Of a stretch of 55,911 nt of DNA, positions 16,553 through 26,000 are shown piece by piece. This DNA is from Vicinamibacteraceae bacterium (lineage in GTDB: Bacteria > Planctomycetota > Phycisphaerae > Phycisphaerales > UBA5793). The position numbers and the translations under genes were made by a program. Every line of letters starts with the position of its first letter. Within the stretch, counting starts at the first letter, position 1. Under the pieces are notes generated by a model. The model was not told where the DNA came from. It saw only the letters and a program-made list of their open reading frames with translations, and did no database searches. The stretch is from contig WYBR01000095.1 of the NCBI GenBank assembly GCA_011525805.1, forward strand, positions 1 through 55,911. Direction: 5' to 3'.

Positions 16553-17572
16553 GTGCGTTTCTGGCCCCGTCGAAACCGCAAGACCCGAACGAAAGCCGCC
16601 CCGCGCGCCAAGGCGTCCGCGGCGAGCAAGCCCGCCGCGCCGGGCGAGCGTTTCGGGTGGCGCGAGGCGGTGCTCTATGTTGGCGCCTTCGCCGTCCTTG
16701 TCGCGCTGGGCGTGGGCGCGTGGGCGTGGTGGCGCTATCAGCCGGTCGAGATGATCCGTTCGCTCGTCGCGGCCGCCCAGCCGCACCGGGCCGACCTCGC
16801 CGAGATCGTCTTCGAGGAGCCTGCGGTTGCGGTGGAGGGGGTGCGCGAGATGCTGCTGGCGCGCGCCTATGCCGCGGCGCGGGCGAGTCCCTTTGACGAC
16901 GAGGGGCTGCGTGAGATTCACGACATGCTCGCCGCGAGCCGGTGGATGGAGGAATCGACGATCCGCGTCCGCCGCGATCTCGCGTCGGGTGTGATTGACG
17001 GACGCCGTGTGCGGATCGACCGCATCACGATCGGCGGGAAGTTCCGCCGCCCCTTCGCGCTCGTGCGTCGCGACGGCAAGGACTACGTGGTGGACGGGTC
17101 GGGGACGCGCCTTCCGGTCCACTATGACGCGGGGCAGGTGACGGCCCTGCCCGCGATCGTCAACGCGGCCGGGCCCCTTCCGGAGATCGGCGGCATGTGG
17201 CGCGGCGGAGACATGACGGCGGGGCTGCTGCTCATCCGCTACCTCCGCGCGCAGAATCGCGAATGGTGGCCGCAGGTGCGCGGCGTCGACGTGCGCAACT
17301 GGGACGGCAACGACCGCAAGCGCCCTCACCTCGAGATCATCACCGACCGCGGCTATCGCATTGCGTGGGGCCGGGCGGTCGGCGAGGAGGCGGGCATCGA
17401 GCACCCCGCGCTGGCCAAGGTGCAGGCGCTGGACGCCTATTACCTCACGCGCGGCAAGGTGATCGGCAGCCCGCAGGGCACGCTCTACATCAACCAGCCC
17501 CTCCTGACGCAGGACCGGCAGGTGCGCCTGGCGAACCCCAGCCCGGGCGAGGAGCCGCTGCCGGGGAGTTGA
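16553..17572 (+). CDS. FtsQ-like bitopic membrane protein
   Basis: Product of 339 residues from GTG 16553, which follows GGGGGAGAG closely. Topology matches FtsQ/DivIB: a basic Lys/Arg/Ala-rich cytoplasmic tail (1-33), one membrane helix (~38-60), then ~275 periplasmic residues. The region ~110-190 resembles a POTRA domain followed by a beta domain (AASRWMEESTIRVRRDL, then FRRPFALV and DYVVDGSGTRLPV). Position directly after murC-murB-ddl is the classical ftsQ locus. In division FtsQ links cytoplasmic and periplasmic divisome parts. Here neither ftsA nor ftsZ follows. Similarity is low, so the call rests on topology and order. Confidence 0.6.
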   Translation: MRFWPRRNRKTRTKAAPRAKASAASKPAAPGERFGWREAVLYVGAFAVLVALGVGAWAWWRYQPVEMIRSLVAAAQPHRADLAEIVFEEPAVAVEGVREMLLARAYAAARASPFDDEGLREIHDMLAASRWMEESTIRVRRDLASGVIDGRRVRIDRITIGGKFRRPFALVRRDGKDYVVDGSGTRLPVHYDAGQVTALPAIVNAAGPLPEIGGMWRGGDMTAGLLLIRYLRAQNREWWPQVRGVDVRNWDGNDRKRPHLEIITDRGYRIAWGRAVGEEAGIEHPALAKVQALDAYYLTRGKVIGSPQGTLYINQPLLTQDRQVRLANPSPGEEPLPGS

Positions 17573-17672
17573 GGGGAAGACGCAATGACGCAAAGACGCA
17601 AGCGAGCGCGGCGCGAGACGTGATCTGCCCATCGCGGCGCGGGCGATGTGCGCGCCCCGACTACACTTGGGC

Positions 17673-18380
17673 GTGATCCGCCCGCGTCAAGTCCGCCTGC
17701 CTCGCGCGCTGCTGCTGTGGTGGTCGCTGTGGCTGCTGGCGTCGTGGTTCCTGGCGTTCGGGTGGCGTTGGTGGATTCAACCCTCGATCGCGACCTACAT
17801 CACCGCCTCGCAGCGGATGATGGTGAGCGTGATGCTCGGCGTCACGGTCGTCTGGCCGCTTTATCGCCTCGTGCTGCGGCCGTCGCACACGCCGCGCCTC
17901 CTGCCGCTGGTGGACTGGCTGGCGATCTTCGCGACGCTCCAGGTGCTCCTGTGGCCGATGCGCGTGCCGACGCAATGGTCGGCGCTGGAGGTGATGCTGA
18001 TCGACCTGACGATCTTCGCGTGGGGCCTGTTCTACGCGGCGCTGATCGGCCTTGGGACGATGGGCGCGGGCCGGCGCCGGCGCTCGATGGTCATGCTGAC
18101 GTGCATTCTCCTGGCCGGGGCGGCGCCGGCGGTTTCGCTGCTCTCCGGGTCGGTCGATAGGACGGGCGAGAGCGGTTGGCTCCACTGGTCGCCCGTGACG
18201 AGCCTGTGGGTCCACATCGGCCGCCACTCGATCGTGATCGAGGCCGCGGCGTGGTGGCGCATCGTCGTGGTGGCGGGCGCGGCGGGTCTGGCGTGGCTGG
18301 GGCTGATGCTCTGGCCGGCCGCTTCGCGGCCGCAGAGGCCGACTCAGCGTCCGCCCGCATCGGCGGGGGCGGCGGCGTAG
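17673..18380 (+). CDS. Polytopic membrane protein of unknown function
   Basis: Product of 235 residues from GTG 17673, with TACACT (17662-17667) ending 5 bases upstream; ATG 17646 in the same frame is an alternative. About six hydrophobic segments are visible: LLLWWSLWLLASWFLAF, MMVSVMLGVTVVWPLY, WLAIFATLQVLLW, LIDLTIFAWGLFYAALIGLG, VMLTCILLAGAAPAV and IVVVAGAAGLAWLGLML. Trp is unusually frequent. No family was recognised. The 3' end overlaps the convergent glycosyltransferase gene by 37 bases. It stands where ftsA would be in a complete dcw cluster, but nothing links it to division. Confidence 0.7.
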   Translation: MIRPRQVRLPRALLLWWSLWLLASWFLAFGWRWWIQPSIATYITASQRMMVSVMLGVTVVWPLYRLVLRPSHTPRLLPLVDWLAIFATLQVLLWPMRVPTQWSALEVMLIDLTIFAWGLFYAALIGLGTMGAGRRRRSMVMLTCILLAGAAPAVSLLSGSVDRTGESGWLHWSPVTSLWVHIGRHSIVIEAAAWWRIVVVAGAAGLAWLGLMLWPAASRPQRPTQRPPASAGAAA

Positions 18381-20026
18381 AGCAGCAGCGTCACGCGCTC
18401 TCCTTTGGAGTAGTTCAACCCGTGAACCGTCCCGATCGGTCGGATCGGGAGATTCAACTCGGCGGCGCGGGTTTCGAACGCCTCGCGCTGCCGCTGCTCG
18501 ACGATCACGCCGGCCACTTCGCCGCGCGCCATCGCTTCAGCGGCACGCGCCGGGCCGAGCAGCCGCGTTGCGGTTCCGAGATGAAAGACCAGGCTGGGCT
18601 CGTGGTAGCCGACAGCCGCCCAGGGGAGCGTGGTCGAGTCAGGCGGCGCCGCAGCCCGCGCCAGCCGCGCGGCGCTGCGCGAGGGCCAGAGCGCTTCGCT
18701 GCGCGGCGGCAGGCGCGTGAGGATCGGCACGCTGAAGAGCGCGCTGCACAGCACGAGCAGCGAGAGCGCGGTCGGCGCCGCATCGAGACGGCGCACGATG
18801 ATGAACCCGGCCGCGCAAGTGAGCAGCGCCACGGCTGCGGGGAGCACGGACCACGCATCGAAGCGCCCGTCGAGGGCCAGCGGCAGGGCTGCCGCGGCCG
18901 CGCCCAGGGCGAGGGTGAGCAGCGCCCACACCAGCCAGCCCAGCGCCACGGCGCGGCGCGGAGGCGCTGGCATGAAGCGCCACCGCTGCGCGACGCGGAC
19001 GGAGTGGACGGCGGTGAGCGCCGCCAGCGCGGGGTAGAGCGGAAGGACATAATGCGGCAGTTTCGTCGGCACAATCTCGAAGGCGATCCAGGCGGGCACA
19101 AGCCACGCCAGAAGGAAGCGCAGCACCGGATCCGCCCGGTCCTGCCACGCGGCCGCGAACGCGAAGCCGGCGAGCAGCGACCCGGGCCAGAACGTCAGCG
19201 TGACGAGCAGGAGGTAGAAACCCGGCGGAAAGCCGTGCGACTCGTGCCCGGAGATGAGTTTGGGAAAGAGGTCGCCGAGCCACGCGTCGCGCAGGAACGA
19301 TCCGCCGGTGGCGCGCGAGACCGCGATCAGCCACGGTGCGATGATCAGCACCAGCGCGGGCAGGCCGAGAGGCCCGTGAAGCAGCGTAAGCGGCCGCACG
19401 CGGTTTCCACCCAGCCGCCAGCCGACGAGCGTGAGGATGGAGACGAGCGGCGCGACCGGCCCCTTGATGAGAATCCCCAGCGCCTGCGCGATCCAGAAGA
19501 GCATCGACCAGGCGCGGGGATGATGCGCGGGGCGGAGCACGCGGTTCATCAGCGCTCCCTGGGCCGCAACGATCGCGGCGAGGAGGAGCGCATCGGAGGT
19601 GGCGAGGTGGGCTTCGACGATCAGCAGGAGCGATGAGGCGAGCAGGGCCGCGGCAAGCAGCCCCGCCGCAACGCCCACGTGCGGCCGCAACAGCGCCAAA
19701 CTCAGCAGCACCGCCAGCGTCGCGCCGAACACGGAGGGAGCGCGATAGGGCCAGATCGCACTCTCCTCGGCGAACGGGGCCGCGAGGCGGGCGCACGCCG
19801 CCTGCGCCCAGTGGATGCCCACGGGCTTCTTGTGCCGCGGCTCATCCTGGAATCGAATGCTGATGTAATCGTCCGACTCGATCATCTGCCGCGTCGCCTG
19901 CGCGAAGCGCGCTTCGTCGCGGTCGGTGACGGGCAGCGCGGCGAGACCCGGAAGGTAGAGCAGGGCGCACAGGGCGAGCAACAGCGCATACGGAGCGAGG
20001 CGATGGGTCGTGGAGGGCGCGCTCAT
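18344..20026 (-). CDS. Glycosyltransferase family 39 (ArnT/PMT-type) integral membrane protein
   Basis: Product of 560 residues from ATG 20026; TACACT (20042-20037) ends 10 bases upstream, so the frame open to 20113 is not used. A first hydrophobic segment is followed by the loop VTDRDEARFAQATRQM, whose Asp-Glu pair is the catalytic signature of GT39/ArnT enzymes. KKPVGIHW comes next, typical of bacterial members, then ~10 further membrane segments and a C-terminal soluble part. It is expected to transfer a sugar from a polyprenyl-phosphate donor to lipid or protein on the outer face of the inner membrane. Donor and acceptor cannot be read from the sequence. Confidence 0.85.
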   Translation of the reverse strand: MSAPSTTHRLAPYALLLALCALLYLPGLAALPVTDRDEARFAQATRQMIESDDYISIRFQDEPRHKKPVGIHWAQAACARLAAPFAEESAIWPYRAPSVFGATLAVLLSLALLRPHVGVAAGLLAAALLASSLLLIVEAHLATSDALLLAAIVAAQGALMNRVLRPAHHPRAWSMLFWIAQALGILIKGPVAPLVSILTLVGWRLGGNRVRPLTLLHGPLGLPALVLIIAPWLIAVSRATGGSFLRDAWLGDLFPKLISGHESHGFPPGFYLLLVTLTFWPGSLLAGFAFAAAWQDRADPVLRFLLAWLVPAWIAFEIVPTKLPHYVLPLYPALAALTAVHSVRVAQRWRFMPAPPRRAVALGWLVWALLTLALGAAAAALPLALDGRFDAWSVLPAAVALLTCAAGFIIVRRLDAAPTALSLLVLCSALFSVPILTRLPPRSEALWPSRSAARLARAAAPPDSTTLPWAAVGYHEPSLVFHLGTATRLLGPARAAEAMARGEVAGVIVEQRQREAFETRAAELNLPIRPIGTVHGLNYSKGERVTLLLYAAAPADAGGR

Positions 20027-20044
20027 GCGGTCGCGCAGTGTACG

Positions 20045-20066
20045 CCGCTTGCGGCTTCGCAAGCGG
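20045..20066. other. Perfect 9-bp hairpin
   Basis: CCGCTTGCG (20045-20053) and CGCAAGCGG (20058-20066) with a GCTT loop. CGCAAGCGG is also the end of repeat R2. It lies in the divergent region between the glycosyltransferase and sulfotransferase genes. Confidence 0.7.
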
Positions 20067-20095
20067 ATCGCCGTCGAACCCGTGCCTACTCTCGA

Positions 20096-20130
20096 CGCGC
20101 TCCCCTGCGCCAAGCCTTCGGGTCGCGGCT
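20096..20130 (-). repeat. Intergenic repeat R1, copy 3 (inverted)
   Basis: On the minus strand it reads AGCCGCGACCCGAAGGC followed by the GCGCAGGGGAGCGCG half. It sits between two divergent genes. Confidence 0.75.
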
Positions 20131-20174
20131 AAACATGTGCGGCGCGATCGACTATCGTGATTCACACGCGCGCC

Positions 20175-21782
20175 ATGAGCGAAACCGATCCCCCTCCATC
20201 TCCCGTCGCGTTCCCGTACCCACACTTCATGGCGCTGGCGCCCCTTGATGCGTGGGCGCGGCTGCTGCTGCGCCCGCCGCTGGCGCCCGCGCCGCGCTAC
20301 TGGCTGCGCCTCGCCGCGGGGCTGGGTTGCTCGATCGTCGGCACCGGCCTCACGCTGCCCGAGCGCCTGCTCCTCGCGCCCTGGCTCGCGTACGCCTACC
20401 AGAGCAGCGGCGGCGCGATCGACCATCCGCCCGGCGCGCTGGTCATCCTCGGCTACTTCCGCACGGGCACGACGCACCTGCACTACCTGCTCAACAGCGA
20501 TCCGCGCTTCATCACGCCGCGCTGGGCGCAGGTGACGGCCCCGCAAGGCTTCCACGCGAGTTGGATGTTTCTGCGCCTCTTTCTCGTGCCGTTCCTCGCC
20601 AGCCGCCGGCCGCAGGACGACGTCGCCTTCGGCCCCGACTGGCCCGCGGAGGACGACTTCGCGTGCCACAACTGGGCGTGCGCTTCGAGCCTGCGCGGCC
20701 GGCTGATCGCGCCGTCGCGCTACGACTCGGACCGGCGATTTCACTTCCTCGACAGCCTGACGGCGCGCGAGATCGAGCGCTGGCGCTACGTGCAGTGGGC
20801 GTTTCTGCGCAAGGTGCTCACGGCCGGCCGCGGGCGGATGCTCCTGCTCAAGAGTCCCAGCCACACCGCGCGCGTGCCCGAACTCCAGCGCCTCCTCGGC
20901 CGCGAGCGCACGCGATTCATTCACATCAGCCGCGAGCCCGCCGACGTCGTGAACTCGAACGTCGCGATGCTCAGACGCCTGCACCTCTACCGCCTCGAGG
21001 ATCCGCCCGATGAGCGTGTGCTGCGCGAGCGCATCATCGAGGAGTACGCGCAGACTGAGCGGGCGTATCTGGAATCGCGGCCGCTTATCGGTCCGGGGCA
21101 GTTGCACGAGATGCGCTACGAAGACCTGCGGGCCGACCCGCTGGGCGAGATGAAGCGGGCGTATGCCGCGCTCGACCTGCCGTGGACGAGCGGCGCGGAG
21201 CGCCGCTCAGCCCGCTACCTGTACTCGGTGCGGGACTATCGCCCGGCGTCGGAGTCGCGCCCGCGCGGACTTGGTTTTGGCGACGAGCGGCTCGGATTCA
21301 TCGACGAGGCGTTCGGGCACGCGCGGCCGGCGGTCGCGGCGCGGCCGGCGCCGCCGCCCGCGGAGGCGGTCGAGTCGCGCACGCGCCGGCGGGCGTGGAT
21401 CGGCGCCGCCGTGGCCGCCGTTGCGCTCGCTCTGCTCTGGCATCTCATCGTTCGACAGACGCTCAACCGGCACGACTGGCTCGCCTGGCCCGCGGGGGTG
21501 CTCATCGGCGCAGCGGCGCTGCGCCTCGCCCGCGCGGGGAGTGCGCGCCTCGGCTGGTGGTGCGCGGCGCTCACCGTGCTCGTCGCGCTGGCCGTGAGCA
21601 TGCCCAACTCGCGCTGGGCCTATTACAAACGCTACGACCCGGCGCGCGAGCAGGTGACGTGGACGGACCTGCTCGCCACCTCGCGCCACGAGTTCTTCAC
21701 GGGCATGAGCCTGTTCTGGCTCTTCATGGGCGCGGCGACGGCCTACCGCTTCGGCTCGCGGCCCCCCATCAGTCCGAACTGA
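20175..21782 (+). CDS. Sulfotransferase-family protein fused to a C-terminal membrane domain
   Basis: Product of 535 residues from ATG 20175; TATCGT (20153-20158) lies 16 bases upstream. The PAPS phosphosulfate loop GYFRTGTTHLHYLL (93-106) and the 3'-phosphate motif ISREPADVVNSN (251-262) identify a Sulfotransfer_3-type domain covering ~60-370. A Pro/Ala linker (~385-400) leads to four hydrophobic segments (~408-426, 436-452, 459-477, 508-525) absent from ordinary sulfotransferases. It would transfer sulfate from PAPS to a hydroxyl group, perhaps on a membrane glycan or lipid. It is divergent from the GT39 gene, so both may act on the same surface material; that is inference. Confidence 0.75.
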   Translation: MSETDPPPSPVAFPYPHFMALAPLDAWARLLLRPPLAPAPRYWLRLAAGLGCSIVGTGLTLPERLLLAPWLAYAYQSSGGAIDHPPGALVILGYFRTGTTHLHYLLNSDPRFITPRWAQVTAPQGFHASWMFLRLFLVPFLASRRPQDDVAFGPDWPAEDDFACHNWACASSLRGRLIAPSRYDSDRRFHFLDSLTAREIERWRYVQWAFLRKVLTAGRGRMLLLKSPSHTARVPELQRLLGRERTRFIHISREPADVVNSNVAMLRRLHLYRLEDPPDERVLRERIIEEYAQTERAYLESRPLIGPGQLHEMRYEDLRADPLGEMKRAYAALDLPWTSGAERRSARYLYSVRDYRPASESRPRGLGFGDERLGFIDEAFGHARPAVAARPAPPPAEAVESRTRRRAWIGAAVAAVALALLWHLIVRQTLNRHDWLAWPAGVLIGAAALRLARAGSARLGWWCAALTVLVALAVSMPNSRWAYYKRYDPAREQVTWTDLLATSRHEFFTGMSLFWLFMGAATAYRFGSRPPISPN

Positions 21783-21876
21783 GGACCGGCGCGACGTCGA
21801 CCTCCCGCGCAGGAAGAACCCCGGCGGCGCGGGCCGTCGGGGTTCGGGAGGCGTGCAGCGATCGAATCGGCGGCGA

Positions 21877-22770
21877 TCAGTTCTCGCGTCCCGGCTCGGG
21901 CTTCTCCGGCTCGCCCTCGTCGGCCGGCTCCTCGGCCTTGCCCTTCTCGACAAGGGCCTTGATCTCGTCGGGCAGGACGAACATCTCGTCCTTGACCGTG
22001 TCGATCTCGATGGTGGTGAACTTCAGGGAGCGGACCATGCCCATCATCTCGATGTCGGTGTGGACGGGGAACTTGACCCCGCCGAACTCCTTGTACTCCT
22101 TGTTGATGCTCTTCATCTCCATCGGCCCCATGCCGGTCTCCTGGACCTGGGTGGTGCCGCGGAGCAGGCCGGACTCGACTTCGAAGAAGTAGGTCGACTC
22201 CTCCTCGCGGTTGCTGACCATCTTGAGGGCGTAGCACTTGACGCCGTCAAACTCCTTCTCGCCCGTCGACTCCATGGACTTGAAGCGCTTGTCGAAGTTG
22301 ACCTCGCCGTAGAAATCGGCCTGGTCGCGGGTGGCGGCGAGTTGCTCATCGTCGAGGATGGAGGGTCCGCTGAAGGGATCGAGGCTCCATGCGACTTCGC
22401 CGTCGAAGCCCTGGCGGAACTGGCCCATGTCGGGGACCTCGACCTCGACGAGCATGCGATTGGGGGCGGCAAAGTAGATGACCAGCGGGGCGGCGCCCAT
22501 GCCTTCCATGGACATCTCGCCCTTCATCATGCGCGACTTCTGGGCGCGGACGGCGCTCTCGCCGCCAATGGCCTTGACGTAGCGGGCGATCACGTCCTTG
22601 GCCTCCGGGGCCGGGGACGCCGGGGCGGCCGGCTCCGCGACGGGCGGAGGAGTATTCTCGCCGTCGCCCTGGGCGAGGCACAGGCTCGACGACGCAAGCA
22701 GAAGCCCAATGCCGGCCGCGGCCGCGCCGCGCCAGATGCTGATGGTCCGAGGAGATCGAAGCGAGGGCAT
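21877..22770 (-). CDS. Secreted LolA-like protein
   Basis: Product of 297 residues. Signal peptide with cleavage near SSLCLAQG (~34), then a Pro/Ala/Glu linker (~38-56). The mature domain opens DVIARYVKAIGGESAVRAQK and continues in beta strands (IYFAAPNRMLVEVEVPDMG, then GFDGEVAWSLDP). This pattern is shared by LolA/LolB-fold proteins and domains found in some M16-associated proteins. It is probably periplasmic and may bind a lipid or hydrophobic ligand. The tail is acidic and Pro/Glu-rich. It is divergent from metH and not obviously connected to it. Function beyond the fold is unknown. Confidence 0.65.
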   Translation of the reverse strand: MPSLRSPRTISIWRGAAAAGIGLLLASSSLCLAQGDGENTPPPVAEPAAPASPAPEAKDVIARYVKAIGGESAVRAQKSRMMKGEMSMEGMGAAPLVIYFAAPNRMLVEVEVPDMGQFRQGFDGEVAWSLDPFSGPSILDDEQLAATRDQADFYGEVNFDKRFKSMESTGEKEFDGVKCYALKMVSNREEESTYFFEVESGLLRGTTQVQETGMGPMEMKSINKEYKEFGGVKFPVHTDIEMMGMVRSLKFTTIEIDTVKDEMFVLPDEIKALVEKGKAEEPADEGEPEKPEPGREN

Positions 22771-22892
22771 GAACCGGTTCCTTTCGGGTGTGCGGGAGTC
22801 AGGGTGAATCGAGGATGGTAGGGGGGCCGGGCGGCGGGGTCAGTCGGCGCGAACGCCTGCCGGACGGCGGCGGCGACCGGGCGGGGATCGTT

Positions 22893-22944
22893 CCATCCTT
22901 TCATCCGGATGAACGGTTGAAATGGCGGCAGGCCGCGCTATCCT
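22893..22944 (+). promoter_or_regulatory. metH promoter with overlapping interrupted palindrome (candidate methionine operator)
   Basis: A sigma-70-like promoter, TTGAAA (22917-22922), 16-bp spacer, TATCCT (22939-22944), precedes metH with a ~62-nt leader. A dyad centred at 22906/22907, half-site GGATGAAnGGnTG, covers 22893-22920 and overlaps the -35 box. The core ATCCGGATGAACGG plus flanking CCATCC and TGAA recurs upstream of metK at 49163-49191. Confidence 0.6.
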
Positions 22945-23012
22945 TCCGGCACGGGTCGATCCGATGGCAGGCGGGGCCGCCACGTTGCCGATCGCCCGCG
23001 GAGTCCCCGATC

Positions 23013-26000
23013 ATGAGTCTCTTCCTCGCTCAGGCTGCGCGGCGCATTCTCGTCTTTGATGGGTCGATGGGCGCCACGATCCAGGGAATGTCGCTGGAGG
23101 TCGAGCGCGACTACCTCGGCCGCGAGAACTGCGTGGATGTGCTCGTCCGCAGCCGGCCCGACATCGTGCAGGGCATCCACGAGTCCTTCCTCGCGGTCGG
23201 CGCCGATGCGGTTGAGACGGACACCTTCGGCGCCAGCCGCCACGTCTTCGCCGAGTTTGACGAGGAACTGGTCGGCTGGACGCGGGCGCTCAACCGAGAG
23301 GCGGCGGAGATCGCCCGCGCCGCGTGCGAGAAGCACCACAGCAAAGACAAGCCGCGATTCGTCGTCGGCTCGATCGGGCCCGGCACGAAACTCATCTCCC
23401 TCAACCAGATCACCTGGCCGCGGATGCTCGAGAGTTATGCCGAGCAGGTTCGCGGCCTGCTCGACGGCGGGGTGGATGCGCTGCTCATCGAGACGTGCCA
23501 GGACCTCCTGCAGGTCAAATGCGCCATCAACGCCTGCCTCAAGGCGCTTGATGAGCGCGGCAAGGGTCCGGGCGATGTGCCGATTATGGTCAGCGTCACC
23601 ATCGAGACGACGGGGACGATGCTGCTGGGCACGGAGATCGCCGCGGCGGTCCATGCGCTCAAGCCGTATCCCATCGCCAGCCTCGGATTGAACTGCGCGA
23701 CGGGCCCGGTGGAGATGGCCGAGCATCTCAAGGCGCTCTCGACGCTGTGGGACCGGCTGATCTCGGTGATGCCCAACGCGGGGCTGCCGATCATGGTTGA
23801 GGGGAAGACGACGTTTCCCCTCCAGCCGCCGGCGCTGCGCGAGTCGCTCGTGAAGTTCGTTGACGAGTACGGCGTGAACATCGTCGGCGGCTGCTGCGGC
23901 ACCGGACCGGAGCACATCCGCCTCGTCGCCGAGGCGATCGGCGTCCGCGCGCCACAGAAGCGGGGGGCGCGTATCAACGCATCCCACGATTCGCTCGAAG
24001 ACTCGCTCATCGTGGGCGTGGAGCGGAACGCGCGAAACGGCGGGGCGTGCGTCACCTCGCTCTACAGCCCCGTCGAGTGCCGGCAGGAGAACTCCTTCCT
24101 CATCATCGGCGAACGGATGAACGCCTCCGGCTCGCGCAAGTTCAAGCGCCTTCTCGAAGAGGAGAACTGGGATGAGATCGTCTCGCTGGCGCGCGAGCAG
24201 AAGCGCGAGGGGGCGAACGTCCTGGACGTGAACGTCGACTACGCCGGCCGGGACAACGCCCGCGACATGGCCGAGATCGTCTCGCGCGTCGTGCGCCAGG
24301 TGGACTGCCCGCTGATGATCGATTCGACGCAGATCGCCACGATCGAGGCGGGCCTGATGCATGCCGGCGGCAAGTGCATCATCAACTCCGCCAACTTCGA
24401 GGATGGGGAGGAGAAGTTCGATGCGATCGCCGCGCTGGCGAAGCGCTACGGGGCCGCGCTGGTCATCGGCACGATCGATGAAGACAAAGAGGCGGCGATG
24501 GCCCGCACCGCCGACCGCAAGTTCGCCATCGCCGAGCGTGCGCTGCGCCGCGCGACAGAGGTACACGGCCTGGCGCCGTGCGACCTCTTCTTCGACCCGC
24601 TCGTGCTGCCGATCTCGACGGGCATGGACAGCGACCGGCGCTCCAGCCTCGAACTGATCGAAGGGACGCGGCGCATCAGCCGGGCTTTTCCCGAGTGCCA
24701 GATCACCTGCGGCCTGTCGAACGCGAGTTTCGGCCTGCGGCCGGCCGCGCGAGTCGTGCTCAATTCGTGCCTGCTGCACGAACTGCTCGAAGCGGGGATG
24801 ACCAGCGCCATCGTCCACGCCTCCAAGATCCTGCCGCGCCACCGCATCAGCGACGAGCAGTGGGCCGCAGCGCTCGATCTCATCTACGACCGCCGTCACG
24901 AGTCGCGCGGCGGAACCGGGCTGCCCGAGGGCGTGAGCGCCGAGTCATTCGACCCCCTCCAGCGATTCATCGAACTCTTCAAGGGCGAAGACGCCGCGGC
25001 CCATGCGCTCGACGAACGCACGCTGACGCTGGAGGAGTCGCTCGCGGCGCACATCGTCGAAGGCGAGAAGCAGGGCCTGACCGCCCGCCTCGATGAAGCG
25101 CTCGAAAGGTACTCTCCGCTGGAGATCATCAACGATCACCTGCTGGGCGGGATGAAGACGGTCGGCGAACTCTTCGGCAGCGGGCAGATGCAGTTGCCCT
25201 TCGTGCTCCAGAGCGCCGAGGTGATGAAGATGGCCGTGGCGTATCTGGAGCCGCACATGGACAAGGTCGCGGGCGGCGGCCGCGGCTCGATCGTCCTCGC
25301 CACCGTCAAGGGCGACGTTCACGACATCGGCAAGAACCTCGTGGACATCATCCTCACGAACAACGGCTACACCGTGCACAACCTCGGCATCAAGCAGCCG
25401 ATCGCGTCGATCGTGCAGGCCCTTCGGGAGACGGGCGCCCTGGCGATCGGGATGAGCGGCCTGCTCGTCAAGTCGGTGGGGGTGATGGAGCAGAATCTGG
25501 CCGAGTTGAACGAGATGGGCATCGAGGCGCCGGTCCTGCTCGGCGGGGCGGCGCTGACGCGCAAGTACGCCGAGGGCCGGCTGCGCGGGCTGTACCGCGG
25601 CTCGCTCTACTACGGCCAGGACGCCTTCGAGGGGTTGCGCATCATGGAGGCGCTCACCTCGGGACGCGCCGAGGAGATCAATCGAGAGATTGAAGCGCGC
25701 CTCGCGCGTTTCGAGTCGAGCGCGAAACCGCAAGCGGCGTGCGGCAGTGAAAGCACGGCGGGCGCGGCGGGCACGTCGGGCGCGGTGGCGACGGCGGTGC
25801 GCGCGGAGACGGTCGAGACGGTGCAGGTTCCCGCCGCGCCCTTCTTCGGCACGCGCGTCGTTCAGTCGATCGACCTCGACGAGATCTACCCCTACATCAA
25901 CACGACTGCCCTCTTCCGCGGGCAGTGGGGCTTCAAGCGCGGCTCGCTCTCCGCCGAGGAACAACAGCGCACGCTCCGCGACACGGTCGAGCCGCTGTTT

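Noticed and set aside
17673-18380. ftsA or another division gene after the ftsQ-like gene
   Set aside because: The product is a six-helix membrane protein with no actin-fold motifs.
22788-23012. N-terminal extension of MetH
   Set aside because: The stretch contains the promoter and palindrome; MetH similarity starts at MSLFLAQAARR from 23013 with a ribosome site.
22938-24899. Long antisense frame of 653 codons opposite metH
   Set aside because: Shadow of third-position G/C bias in metH; the protein is Arg/Asp/His-rich without recognisable domains.
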